The notes beneath the pieces were generated by a model. That model was given only the letters and a program-made list of their open reading frames with translations, was not told where the DNA came from and searched no databases. The position numbers were made by a program, and so were the translations under genes. Below are positions 34,687-43,127 of a stretch of DNA of 64,000 nucleotides, piece by piece (positions within the stretch are counted from its first letter, which is position 1; each line of letters begins with the position of its first letter). The stretch spans positions 113,965 through 177,964 of the forward strand of contig URSC01000005.1 of assembly GCA_900550465.1 (NCBI GenBank), given 5' to 3'. The stretch comes from an uncultured Alistipes sp. (lineage in GTDB: Bacteria > Bacteroidota > Bacteroidia > Bacteroidales > UBA932).

Positions 34687-34863
34687 TCAGTCGTGTTTTT
34701 TGGCCGGGAGGCGGCCGGAGCGGCGCAAGGCGTCGTCGATGAGCCACTGGAGCTGGCCGTTGATCGAGCGGAACTCGTCGGCGGCCCATTTCTCCAGGGC
34801 TTCCATCGTCTCAGCGTCTATGCGCAGCACGAAACTTTTGGTTTTTGACTGCTCTTTTGCCAT
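34687..34863 (-). CDS. Small ribbon-helix-helix (Arc-like) DNA-binding protein
   Basis: A 58-residue protein starting MAKEQSKTKSFVLRIDAET. SFVLRID is the beta-strand of an Arc/MetJ-type ribbon-helix-helix, followed by two predicted helices, MEALEKWAADEFRS and INGQLQWLIDDALRRSG. The DNA-contact strand alternates charged and hydrophobic residues as in Arc. It starts 15 bp after the SPFH gene's stop on the same strand, so the two form an operon. It may repress its own operon; no operator was identified. Confidence 0.85.
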   Translation of the reverse strand: MAKEQSKTKSFVLRIDAETMEALEKWAADEFRSINGQLQWLIDDALRRSGRLPAKKHD

Positions 34864-34878
34864 CCTGTTTTACGAATT

Positions 34879-35847
34879 TTACTGGTAGAGCGAGCCGGTG
34901 TTGAGCACGGGCTGGGCGGACTCATCGGCGCAGAGGACCACGAGCAGGTTGCTGACCATGGCGGCCTTCTTGGCCTCGTCCAGCTCTACGATATCCTTGT
35001 CGTTTATCTCCTTGAGGGCCATCTGCACCATGGATACGGCGCCCTCGACTATCTTCTCGCGGGCTGAGATGATGGCCTCGGCCTGCTGGCGGCGGAGCAT
35101 GACTGCGGCGATCTCGGGGGCGTAGGCGAGGTAGTTGATGCGGGCCTCGAGCACCGAGATGCCGGCCATCTCCAGGCGCTCGTTGAGTTTCTCGACCAGC
35201 TCGCTGTTGATGGTGTCGCCTCCGCTGCGCAGGGTAATGGTGTCGGCCTCTTCCATGCCGAGGTTGTCGTAGGCGTAGTTGCCGGCCACCTGGCGCAGGG
35301 CCGCGTCGCTCTGTACGCGGACGAAGGACTCGAGTGCTGTCATTATGCCGGTATTGCCGGCGGCGATGTTCTGGGTGTCTATCTCGAAGATGGCCTTGTA
35401 GACGTCCTCGACCTTCCAGACGAGGATGAGACCTACGAGGATGGGATTGCCGTTGCGGTCATTGACCTTGATGGGGTCCACGTTGATGTTGCGGGCGCGG
35501 AGCGAGACTTTCTTCTTGGAGTAGAAGGGATTGACCCAGAAGAAGCCGGTGCGGGTGAAGGTGCCGCGGTATTTGCCGAAGAAGACCATGGCCCTGGCCT
35601 GATTAGGTTCCAGTATCATGAGACCTATGAGCAGTACGGGTGCGATGATGAGCAACAGGACTGCGAAGATGCAGAGAGTGTTGTAGATGGAGCTCCCGAG
35701 TTCAGCCTTGTTTACCTCGGAGAGGATGATCAGTGCGATGCCGGCGGCTAGGAGCAGGACGCTGACGGATATCATCAGAAATCCGCTGCAGGCACGTCCC
35801 TGGAAGGGAGTGTCCTTTGTCAGTTTGGAATCGGAAAGGGTTTTCAT
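34879..35847 (-). CDS. SPFH/band-7 membrane protein
   Basis: Membrane-anchored SPFH (stomatin/prohibitin/flotillin/HflK-C) domain protein, 322 residues. Two hydrophobic stretches (about 23-43 and 56-80) precede the SPFH domain, which begins LEPNQARAMVFFGKYRGT and contains ARNINVDPIKVNDRNGNPI, ESFVRVQSDAALRQVAGNYAYDN, and a predicted coiled coil RRQQAEAIISAREKIVEGA. Such proteins organise membrane microdomains and often regulate proteases. An Arc-like gene follows in the same operon, a pairing I have seen in other bacterial genomes but whose role is not established. Confidence 0.92.
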   Translation of the reverse strand: MKTLSDSKLTKDTPFQGRACSGFLMISVSVLLLAAGIALIILSEVNKAELGSSIYNTLCIFAVLLLIIAPVLLIGLMILEPNQARAMVFFGKYRGTFTRTGFFWVNPFYSKKKVSLRARNINVDPIKVNDRNGNPILVGLILVWKVEDVYKAIFEIDTQNIAAGNTGIMTALESFVRVQSDAALRQVAGNYAYDNLGMEEADTITLRSGGDTINSELVEKLNERLEMAGISVLEARINYLAYAPEIAAVMLRRQQAEAIISAREKIVEGAVSMVQMALKEINDKDIVELDEAKKAAMVSNLLVVLCADESAQPVLNTGSLYQ

Positions 35848-35945
35848 GGCTTGTGTGATATTAAAATGATATCACAAAGATATTGGGTATTTCCGGAATT
35901 TCCAAATTTTTTCAGCAATATCCGGAAATGTAATGGAAATTTAAA

Positions 35946-35975
35946 ATTGTTAATCTGTAAAATATGATATATTTG
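35946..35975 (+). promoter_or_regulatory. Candidate promoter ATTG-N18-TATATTTG
   Basis: The exact TAnnTTTG octamer at 35968-35975 lies 36 nt before the BACON lipoprotein gene; TTG lies 18 nt upstream. Confidence 0.6.
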
Positions 35976-36010
35976 CGCCTTGAAAAGTTACAGTTTAATC
36001 TCAAAACAAA

Positions 36011-38032
36011 ATGAATTTCAAAAAAGTACTTTTGGCGCTGGTGGCCATCGGAGCATTGCTGGTGTCTTCATGCAGGATCAATGATGATGGGGCTATAGTT
36101 CCCGTCAATATCGCAGTCTCACAGGATTACCTGGAGCTGGACTCGACAGCCGGCACTTACAGTGTCAAGCTGTTCAGCAACACTCCTTGGAAAGGAGAGA
36201 TAGTAGTGAGCAATCCCTATAAGGACGAGGCCGAGAAGTTTGAGGCATCTCCTTGGATTACAGTAACGGCTCCCGATCCTCTGGAAGGAGTGGCATCCGA
36301 GGATTCACTGGAAGTTACATTCAGCGTGACAGAGAATTCCGGCGTGGGTCTTTCAGAAAAGGACACACTGTTTCAGCGTGAGGTGATAATATATTTCAGG
36401 TCAGACCGTCAGATTTATGCGACTCTTACAGTCCATCAGATGGGCGGCGTGCTCAAGCCCAATGCCGATACAGGTCCTAAACCTGTGACAGTTGAGGAGT
36501 TCCTTGCTGCTTCGGAGTCCAACCAGTGGTACCGTCTGAGCGGTAAGATTACCGGACTCGATACAAGTAATGATTACGGCAATTTCACGCTTGAGGACGC
36601 AACGGGCGCGACTGTATACGTATACGGCCTGAACCTCAATGAGACAGCAGCGGACAAGACGTTCCCTCAGATCGGAGTGGGAGAGGGCGATTATGTCACC
36701 ATCGTAGCACGCAGAGGTTCGTACAATGGGTCGCCTCAGGCCAATGATGCCTACTATGCTCCCGTCAAGGTGACCGTGGCCGAGTTCCTCGCAGCACCGA
36801 TTGACGAAGACGGTCAGCTCTATGAAATCACCGGAGTGATGAAAGGTCCGGTAAATTCAGAATACGGTAATTTCGATATCGCAGACGAGACAGCTTCTGT
36901 TTATGTCTATGGTCTGACATCCACACCTATCCTGGGTCAGAGCAATGATAAGTCATTCCTGGAGACAGGCTATGCGGAGGGCGATGAGTTGACCATCGTC
37001 GGAACCCGCGGTGATCACAACGGCAAGGCCGAGGTTATGGGTCCTGCCTATCCCGTGCGCCTCAAGGGCGGTCCCAGCATGGATGTGGTAACCGGTGAGG
37101 CAGTAGTGAACGATGCCAGGACATCCATGACCACAAAGAACACATACACCTACAGCGGCGAGGCATCGGATGTGACAGAAGTCGGAGTGGCTTACAGAGA
37201 GATCGGTGCGGAAGACTTTACAGAAGTCAAGGCCGGTAAGGTGGAATCTCCTTTTACCGTTACCATAGAAATCGAGGCTGAGAAAGCATACGAGTACTAT
37301 GCCTACGCAAAGATCGGCGAGGAACTTTACCAGGGAGAGACCATGATAGTCTCTACTAGGTCTAATATACTAAAGGTCAGTGAGATCGTGAAGGCGATGA
37401 AGGATGGAACCATCGCTGAGAAATCTTCGCTTGCACTTGTCGGAGCCTATCTGGAAGGAGTCGTGGTGGCCAATAATGCAGGTAACAACTACTACCGTAA
37501 GCTGTCGATAGTCGACGGTACCGGAGAGGAGGGCAGCGGCCTTCTGCTTTACGGAGTAGATGATTCTGAAAAATACGAGGTGGGAGACAGGATCAGACTC
37601 TCTCTCGCAAATGCCACCTACAGTCCCTACAATGGTCTGCGTGAGGTTATCTTCGATGATAAGGGCGCACAGATCGAGGTGCTTGAATCCGGAGTTGAGT
37701 TCACGGTTCCCGAACTGACAGCAGCCGAGTTCAACGCCGGTGACTGGCAGGGACTGTATGTGACCGTTACCGGTCTCTCTTATACCAAAGAGGGAGATAA
37801 ATGGTGTGATCCGAATGAGGATGATCCCGAAAAATATGACAGCACCAACAGATACTTCGAGTCAGGGGAAGAAGAGGTCATCGTGAGGAATACCGGCTAT
37901 CCCGACTGGGCCGGCTCGGTAATCAAGACAGGTTCCGGCAATATCTCGGGAGTAGTTGAGGCCTATAACTCCGACCTTCAGCTGTATCCTGTTACTGCTG
38001 AGGACATCAAGGACTTTACCACAGCGGAGTAA
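36011..38032 (+). CDS. BACON-domain lipoprotein with OB-fold-like repeats and DUF5689-type C terminus
   Basis: Surface lipoprotein of 673 residues, with a signal ending VSSC (Cys20). A BACON-like immunoglobulin module occupies about 25-150 (SPWITVTAPDPL, DRQIYATLTVHQMG). Two repeats of an OB-fold-like module follow, each opening VEEFLAA or VAEFLAAP and containing YGNF...D.T..VYVYGL (about 160-260 and 260-355). A beta-sandwich segment and a DUF5689-like domain (YYRKLSIVDGTGEEGSGLLLYG, Asp/Glu-rich) follow. The same BACON and YVYGL modules recur in the nuclease gene 76 bp downstream, so the two probably act together, for example on extracellular nucleic acid. Binding partner unknown. Confidence 0.85.
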   Translation: MNFKKVLLALVAIGALLVSSCRINDDGAIVPVNIAVSQDYLELDSTAGTYSVKLFSNTPWKGEIVVSNPYKDEAEKFEASPWITVTAPDPLEGVASEDSLEVTFSVTENSGVGLSEKDTLFQREVIIYFRSDRQIYATLTVHQMGGVLKPNADTGPKPVTVEEFLAASESNQWYRLSGKITGLDTSNDYGNFTLEDATGATVYVYGLNLNETAADKTFPQIGVGEGDYVTIVARRGSYNGSPQANDAYYAPVKVTVAEFLAAPIDEDGQLYEITGVMKGPVNSEYGNFDIADETASVYVYGLTSTPILGQSNDKSFLETGYAEGDELTIVGTRGDHNGKAEVMGPAYPVRLKGGPSMDVVTGEAVVNDARTSMTTKNTYTYSGEASDVTEVGVAYREIGAEDFTEVKAGKVESPFTVTIEIEAEKAYEYYAYAKIGEELYQGETMIVSTRSNILKVSEIVKAMKDGTIAEKSSLALVGAYLEGVVVANNAGNNYYRKLSIVDGTGEEGSGLLLYGVDDSEKYEVGDRIRLSLANATYSPYNGLREVIFDDKGAQIEVLESGVEFTVPELTAAEFNAGDWQGLYVTVTGLSYTKEGDKWCDPNEDDPEKYDSTNRYFESGEEEVIVRNTGYPDWAGSVIKTGSGNISGVVEAYNSDLQLYPVTAEDIKDFTTAE

Positions 38033-38108
38033 TAAGCAAGTTATATCGTCAGGGGGCTGCATGAGATGCGTGCGGCCCTTTGTCGTTTAATTATAAATTA
38101 TCCAGAAG

Positions 38109-39596
38109 ATGAAAGTATTGAACATCATAAAGACGGCCGTACTGGCCCTGACAGCTGCCCTTGCGGCAGTTTCCTGCGGATCTGACCCTGCAAGTCTGCC
38201 TGCAGAGATTTCCGCTGCCCCTGAGAGTCTTGCATTTGCCAAGGAGGGCGGAGATGAGGAGGTCATTCTCGATGCGACCCGTGACTGGGAGACGGAGATT
38301 TCCTATGTGGGCGGAGATTCGGAGGACTGGCTTACGGTGAATCCTGTTTCAGGAGCGGCTTCCGCAGAGCAGATGAAGGTGACGGTTTCTGCCGGAGCCA
38401 ACGCTGCTTCCGACCGTGAGGCCGTCATCACTTTCCGTGCGGATTTCCTGACTTCCGAGGTCAAGGTTTTCCAGGAAGGAGCATATTCGGATTACACTAC
38501 GATAGAGGAATTCCTGGCTGCACCGGTCAATCAGGAGGACTGGTATCTGATGCGCGGAACTATTTTCCTGATTGAGAGCGGTAACGGGGAAGAGTACGGC
38601 AATTTCTGGATTAAGGACGCGACAGGTATCCTCTATGTCTACGGTCTGACATCCGCCAAAGTGGATAAAAATGACAAGTCTTTCTCACAGCTGGGACTTG
38701 AGACCGGGGACGTGGTAATGTTCCGTACCCTCCGTTCAGAACACTATGATCGGGCGGAAGCCGGCGGCAGTATTCCGGCCTATTATGTGAGCCATACGGA
38801 TGCGCAGGATGCCCCTGAGTCCGATGTGCTGGTCTCGGATCCGGTCTATGGCTGGATGGAACTGCCGGAGGTTGAGGCAACTGATGATCAGGTATATGTA
38901 TCGTATTACACTGAGGTGGACGGAGAGCCGGCACGCAATTATTCCATGCTTTACGATGCCTCTGAGCGTGTGGCGCTCTGGGTGGCCTATCCGCTTTGTG
39001 ACGGGTATACCGCTGTAGGAGGCCGTACGGATTACTGGAATTTTGATCCCAAGATTCCGGATATCTACGAGCCTGTGCTTGCCGAAAGCTGGGGCAGTGG
39101 TACCGGTTATGACCGTGGACATCAGATTCCCTCCGCTTCCCGCAGCGCTACGGAGGAGATGAACCGTCAGACCTTTTATTTCGCCAATATGACGGCGCAG
39201 AACTCAGAGTTCAACCAGGGTATCTGGGCCACGCTTGAGGAAATGGTCCGGGACTGGGCTGCGGACTGTGACACTCTCTATGTGGTTACCGGTCCTGTGC
39301 TGGATGCCGACGGAGACGGTGAGATAAGGCATATAGAGGACAATGCCGGTAATCCGGTGGCTGTCCCCGAGGCTTATTTCAAGGCTCTGCTGAGTTGGAA
39401 CGCTGCTGCTGATGAGTACCGTGCGGCGGCATTTTACTTCGAGAACCGCGAGTACACCTACAGCCGTCCCAGGGAAGCGGACATGCTCAGTGTCGCGGAT
39501 CTGGAGAAACTGACCGGCCTGTCGTTCTTTCCTGCTCTGCCGGATGAGATTGAGGCTGAGGTCAAGGGAACATTGGATTATCAGGCGTGGAATTAG
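38109..39596 (+). CDS. Secreted DNA/RNA non-specific endonuclease lipoprotein with BACON and OB-like modules
   Basis: Lipoprotein of 495 residues with a signal ending AAVSC. The domain order is a BACON module (about 35-125), one OB-like module (EEFLAAPVNQEDWYLM to LYVYGL, about 130-215), then a NUC/endonuclease domain from about 270. The nuclease signature DRGH is at 335-338, with H338 the general base, preceded by GTGYDRGHQIP, and the Mg-binding asparagine in MTAQNSEFNQGIW follows. It belongs to the beta-beta-alpha-metal family that degrades DNA and RNA. It should act outside the cytoplasm, providing nucleotides or defending against extracellular DNA. It follows the BACON lipoprotein gene in one transcript. 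Confidence 0.9.
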   Translation: MKVLNIIKTAVLALTAALAAVSCGSDPASLPAEISAAPESLAFAKEGGDEEVILDATRDWETEISYVGGDSEDWLTVNPVSGAASAEQMKVTVSAGANAASDREAVITFRADFLTSEVKVFQEGAYSDYTTIEEFLAAPVNQEDWYLMRGTIFLIESGNGEEYGNFWIKDATGILYVYGLTSAKVDKNDKSFSQLGLETGDVVMFRTLRSEHYDRAEAGGSIPAYYVSHTDAQDAPESDVLVSDPVYGWMELPEVEATDDQVYVSYYTEVDGEPARNYSMLYDASERVALWVAYPLCDGYTAVGGRTDYWNFDPKIPDIYEPVLAESWGSGTGYDRGHQIPSASRSATEEMNRQTFYFANMTAQNSEFNQGIWATLEEMVRDWAADCDTLYVVTGPVLDADGDGEIRHIEDNAGNPVAVPEAYFKALLSWNAAADEYRAAAFYFENREYTYSRPREADMLSVADLEKLTGLSFFPALPDEIEAEVKGTLDYQAWN

Positions 39597-39601
39597 AGTA
39601 T

Positions 39602-40030
39602 ATGAGCATGACAATAAGACAATTTATAACAGCCATGCTCCTTATCACAGGAGCGGCAGTATTCTCCGGATGCTCCGGTAGCAGGACTCAGGATGCCAGG
39701 GCGCTGGCGGAGGATTTTGCCAGGGCGTATTATTCGGCGGACTACGCGGCTGCTGCCCGGATGTGTTCCAGCGAGCTGGAGCAGATGGTGAGGGAGACCG
39801 GCTCGGTGGTGGATTCCCTGCCCGGGGCCGCTCAGGAGGAGTTCATGGAGCTGTCCCGCGGCGTGCAGACCTATGCCGTGGATGTGCACGAGTGGTCCAG
39901 GGACTCGGTCACCGTGGACTTCGACATCATCTATCCCGGGGAGATCGAGCCGATGAAGACGGCTCTCACCGTGGTCAGGGAGCCTGAGGCGGATGTCTGG
40001 AAAGTGGTTTACGCTCAGGAGAGGATGTAA
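39602..40030 (+). CDS. Small lipoprotein, DUF4878/NTF2-like
   Basis: A lipoprotein of about 142 residues. The start at 39602 (MSMTIRQFITAM) gives a signal ending VFSGC. The mature part has ALAEDFARAYYSADYAAAARMCSSELEQMV, a pattern seen in DUF4878-type Bacteroidota lipoproteins of NTF2-like fold, and a beta-strand end DVWKVVYAQERM. Function unknown. It begins 5 bp after the nuclease stop and its stop codon overlaps the next start (TAATG), so all are one operon. Confidence 0.75.
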   Translation: MSMTIRQFITAMLLITGAAVFSGCSGSRTQDARALAEDFARAYYSADYAAAARMCSSELEQMVRETGSVVDSLPGAAQEEFMELSRGVQTYAVDVHEWSRDSVTVDFDIIYPGEIEPMKTALTVVREPEADVWKVVYAQERM

Positions 40031-40866
40031 TGGAACGCAGATATTTCGACAACCATACCCATTCCTACTTCTCCGCCGACTCGCGGATGAGTATCGACGA
40101 TGCCGTCAAGGTGGCATACGAGCGCGGGCTCAGGGGTATCTGCCTGACGGATCACCTGGACTTCGACGCACCTCCCGGGGTGACGGAGTTTACCTTCGAG
40201 GTGCCGGCCCAGCAGGAGGCCATAGACGCCGAGGTCGAATATTTCGGACTCAACGGACGGGACGGCCGCTACGGGGACTTCCAACTGCTAAAGGGAGTGG
40301 AGATAGGCCTGCAGGACAAGAGCATGCCCAGGATAAGGAAGGTTCTTGAGGTTTATAAGTATGACTGCGTGATAGGCTCCCTCCACCTCATCGACGGACA
40401 TGACCCCTATTTCGGGGACTATTACAGGCCGTATACCTACCGCTATGCCTACGGCCATTATCTGGAGGAGTTCGCCCGTCTGATACGGGTGATGCCGGAT
40501 TTTGACATTCTCGGACATTACGACTATATCACCCGCTATCCGGATTATAAGGAGACGACGATCTATTACTCCGAGTTCGGGGATGCCTTGGATTCTATCC
40601 TGACTTTCCTGGCCGAGAGGGGCAAGACAATGGAGATAAATACGAAGACCTACCAGCTTTACCGCGGCCGCCGTCCGGAACTGGACCTGGCCGTGCTCAG
40701 GCGTTTCCGGGAACTGGGCGGAGAGGCCCTCTCATTCGGCTCGGATGCGCATGAAATCACCCGTCTAGGCGATCGTTTCGACTGGTGCAGGGAGATGGCC
40801 CTGGCGGCCGGATTCAAGTATGAGGTCTACTTCCGGGACAGGAAACCGGAGTACATCGCTCTATAA
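40030..40866 (+). CDS. Histidinol-phosphatase-like PHP-domain phosphatase
   Basis: PHP-domain phosphoesterase of the HisK/HisJ type, 278 residues. Metal-binding motifs are in order: DNHTHSYFS, GICLTDHLDF, GVEIGL, IGSLHLIDGHDPY, ILGHYDYITR and FGSDAHEI. In this family it dephosphorylates histidinol phosphate, but no his genes are near, so the substrate is uncertain. Its start overlaps the stop of the small lipoprotein gene by one base. A hairpin behind it also ends the convergent gene. Confidence 0.88.
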   Translation: MERRYFDNHTHSYFSADSRMSIDDAVKVAYERGLRGICLTDHLDFDAPPGVTEFTFEVPAQQEAIDAEVEYFGLNGRDGRYGDFQLLKGVEIGLQDKSMPRIRKVLEVYKYDCVIGSLHLIDGHDPYFGDYYRPYTYRYAYGHYLEEFARLIRVMPDFDILGHYDYITRYPDYKETTIYYSEFGDALDSILTFLAERGKTMEINTKTYQLYRGRRPELDLAVLRRFRELGGEALSFGSDAHEITRLGDRFDWCREMALAAGFKYEVYFRDRKPEYIAL

Positions 40867-40869
40867 AAA

Positions 40870-40900
40870 GAAGGAGGGGCTACTGCTCCTCCTCTTTTTT
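40870..40900. terminator. Bidirectional terminator
   Basis: AGGAGGGGC-TACT-GCTCCTCCT (one G-T) followed by a run of Ts on + and preceded by As. The stem overlaps the last codons of the minus-strand gene. Confidence 0.75.
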
Positions 40901-41335
40901 TGCCTTGGCGGCTGCTTTCGCCGCTTTCTTATCGGCTTTTTCCTTCGCTCTCAGGGCTTTCAGTTCCTCTTTCGACAGTTTTCCGGTGGAGCGGCAGTAC
41001 TGCATCCACTGGTCGTGGGTGAGCACTTTCTTGTAGGCGCTGTCAATCTGGGCGACCCATTTGTCCCTTACCTGCTTGAATGCTATGTACTCGCGGGTTC
41101 CGGAGGACTGCAGCTGCTGCAGCTCGTCGTGCATGGCCCTCATGTCGTGCTGGAGGATGGAATCGATGAAAAATGTCTGATGGGGGAGGAGCGTGAGCAT
41201 CTTCTCGAGGCGGTCCGCCTCTTCCAGTGCCATCTCCTCAGGGGTTTTCATTTCCTGATCCTGGGCCATCAGGCCGCCTGCCGGCAGGAGCAGCGAGGCC
41301 AGGACGGCGAGCGGAATGATAATGTTGCGGCTCAT
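40880..41335 (-). CDS. Small exported protein with Lys/Ala-rich tail
   Basis: A 151-residue protein from the ATG at 41335, chosen because it gives a cleavable signal (MSRNIIIPLAVLASLLLPAG...MAQ) without a lipobox. The mature part is predicted all-helical (EEMALEEADRLEKML; DELQQLQSSGTREYIAFKQV) and ends in a Lys/Ala/Glu-rich tail (about 125-151). No family was recognised; the overall pattern is like small periplasmic helical proteins in Bacteroidota with DUF names. The open frame upstream of 41335 overlaps the opposite promoter and is unlikely to be used. Confidence 0.7.
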   Translation of the reverse strand: MSRNIIIPLAVLASLLLPAGGLMAQDQEMKTPEEMALEEADRLEKMLTLLPHQTFFIDSILQHDMRAMHDELQQLQSSGTREYIAFKQVRDKWVAQIDSAYKKVLTHDQWMQYCRSTGKLSKEELKALRAKEKADKKAAKAAAKAKKEEEQ

Positions 41336-41339
41336 GTTG

Positions 41340-41370
41340 TTGGATATAAAATTTAAATTCACTATTTTTG
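41340..41370 (+). promoter_or_regulatory. Candidate promoter TTG-N20-TATTTTTG for the C69 dipeptidase
   Basis: TATTTTTG at 41363-41370 is an exact match, with TTG at 41340-41342. It lies 44 nt before the start and overlaps the divergent gene's upstream region. Confidence 0.6.
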
Positions 41371-41386
41371 GTCTTGTTTTCCAGCG

Positions 41387-41394
41387 CAAATTTA
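41387..41394 (-). promoter_or_regulatory. Candidate -7 box TAAATTTG, divergent gene
   Basis: Exact TAnnTTTG on the minus strand, 51 nt upstream of the ATG at 41335; the two divergent promoters interleave. No clear -33 box. Confidence 0.45.
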
Positions 41395-41414
41395 TACAAA
41401 ATCGGATAAGTAAT

Positions 41415-43127
41415 ATGAACAAATTCTTCAAATCAGCACTGTGCACCGCTCTTGCGCTCTTCATTGTCCAGAGCGGATTCGCCTGCACCAACGTACTGGT
41501 AACCAAAGGCGCGTCTAAGGACGGCTCTATTCTCATCACCTACTCGGCCGACTCGCATAATCTCTACGGCGAGCTGTATTTCACTCCCGCCGGCTTCTTC
41601 AAGCCCGGAACATGGATGAACATCAACGAGTGGGACAGCGGAAAATACCTCGGACAGATACCTCAGCTGGTGGGTCAGACCTACCAGACAGTGGGCAACA
41701 TGAACGAGCACCAGCTCATCATCACCGAGACCACATTCGGCGGACGCCGCGGCCTGCATGACCCTGACGGCATCATGGACTACGGCTCGCTCATCTACAT
41801 CACCCTGCAGAGGGCGAAGACCGCCCGTGAGGCCATCCAGACCATCGTGGATCTGGCCAATGAGTACGGCTATGCCTCCAGCGGCGAGTCTTTCTCCATC
41901 GCCGACAAGGACGAGGTATGGATCATGGAGCTCATCGGCAAGGGCAGCAAGCTTGACAAGAAGGGCCGCAACATCAACAAGGGCATCGTATGGGTGGCAG
42001 CCCGCGTACCCGACGGATACATCTGCGCCCATGCCAACCAGGCCCGTGTCCATCATATCGACTTCGACGACCCCGAGAACTGGCTCTATGCCGAGGACGT
42101 GGTGGACTTCGCCCGCGAGATGGGATTCTTCGAGGGTACTGATGAGGAGTTCAGCTTCTGCGACGCATACGCTCCGATAGATTTCAGCGGCATGAGAGGC
42201 TGCGAGGCCAGGGTATGGTCCGCGTTCAACATCCTGGGCGGCGGTATGATCGGCGACAAGAAGGCCGAGGAGTACCTGGATTTCGCCATGGGCTACAACG
42301 GGGAGAACAAGATGCCCCTCTTCATCAAGCCCGCTGAGAAGATCGGCGTGAAGGAAGTGGCTGACGTGATGCGCGACCACTACGAGGGTACTCCCATGGA
42401 CATGACGGTGGATGCCGGAGCCGGCGGACACCACACTCCCTACAGGTGGAGACCCATGAACTTCGAGTATGACGGCAAGGAGTATGTAAACGAGAGGGCC
42501 ATCGCTACCCAGCAGACCGGATTCTGGATCGTATGCCAGAGCCGCAGCTGGCTGCCCGACGAGATCGGCGGAGTCCTCTGGTTCGGTGTGGATGACGCAG
42601 CCACCTCCTGTCTGACTCCCGTGTACACCACAGTCAAGGAGACCCCTCTCTGCGTGAGAGTGGGCAACGGCAGTCTGCTGGAGTACTCTCCCACATCCCT
42701 CTTCTGGGTGACCAACCGTATCGCCAACTTCGCATATATGCTGTATGACCGTATCGAGCCCGAGGTACGCGCTGTCATCGACGGCTTCGAGAACGGAGCC
42801 ATCGAGGAGCAGAAGGCAGTGGATGCCGAGGCTCTCAGGATTCTCGGCGAGAACCCCACCGAGGAGAGCATCGCCGCCACCCGTGACTTCCTGACCGGAT
42901 ACAGCCTCGATAAGGCCCAGACCCTCTTCGAGACATGGAGAGACCTGGACATCTACCTGCTCGTCAAGTATATGGACGGCAATGTCAAGAAGGAGACCGG
43001 CTACGGCACATTCAAGAGCAACGGCCATTCGTCCCGTATTCCCGCCTTCCCTTCACAGCCCGGCTACAGTGACAAGTGGAAAGAGGCCGTGGCCAAGGAC
43101 GCCGGAGACGTGCTTGAGGTTAAGTAA
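41415..43127 (+). CDS. pepD: Peptidase C69 family dipeptidase
   Basis: N-terminal-nucleophile dipeptidase, 570 residues, of the C69 group. The catalytic cysteine is C24 in SGFACTNVLVTKGASKDGS; removal of the preceding signal-like segment would expose it as the new N terminus, as the mechanism requires. Family blocks ITETTFGGRRG, GESFSIADKDEVWIMELIGKG and GYICAHANQARVHHI are clear. The start at 41415 was chosen since it yields this signal segment and lies behind a good promoter. It hydrolyses dipeptides, likely in the periplasm. Its stop overlaps the start of cdaA by one base, so the two are co-translated. Confidence 0.94.
   Translation: MNKFFKSALCTALALFIVQSGFACTNVLVTKGASKDGSILITYSADSHNLYGELYFTPAGFFKPGTWMNINEWDSGKYLGQIPQLVGQTYQTVGNMNEHQLIITETTFGGRRGLHDPDGIMDYGSLIYITLQRAKTAREAIQTIVDLANEYGYASSGESFSIADKDEVWIMELIGKGSKLDKKGRNINKGIVWVAARVPDGYICAHANQARVHHIDFDDPENWLYAEDVVDFAREMGFFEGTDEEFSFCDAYAPIDFSGMRGCEARVWSAFNILGGGMIGDKKAEEYLDFAMGYNGENKMPLFIKPAEKIGVKEVADVMRDHYEGTPMDMTVDAGAGGHHTPYRWRPMNFEYDGKEYVNERAIATQQTGFWIVCQSRSWLPDEIGGVLWFGVDDAATSCLTPVYTTVKETPLCVRVGNGSLLEYSPTSLFWVTNRIANFAYMLYDRIEPEVRAVIDGFENGAIEEQKAVDAEALRILGENPTEESIAATRDFLTGYSLDKAQTLFETWRDLDIYLLVKYMDGNVKKETGYGTFKSNGHSSRIPAFPSQPGYSDKWKEAVAKDAGDVLEVK

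Noticed and set aside
34687..35847. Toxin-antitoxin pair
   Set aside because: The partner of the RHH protein is an SPFH membrane protein, not a RelE/HicA-type toxin.
41433..43028. 531-codon minus-strand frame opposite the dipeptidase
   Set aside because: Codon bias of the GC-rich + strand gene keeps the opposite frame open. The + strand protein has clear C69 motifs.
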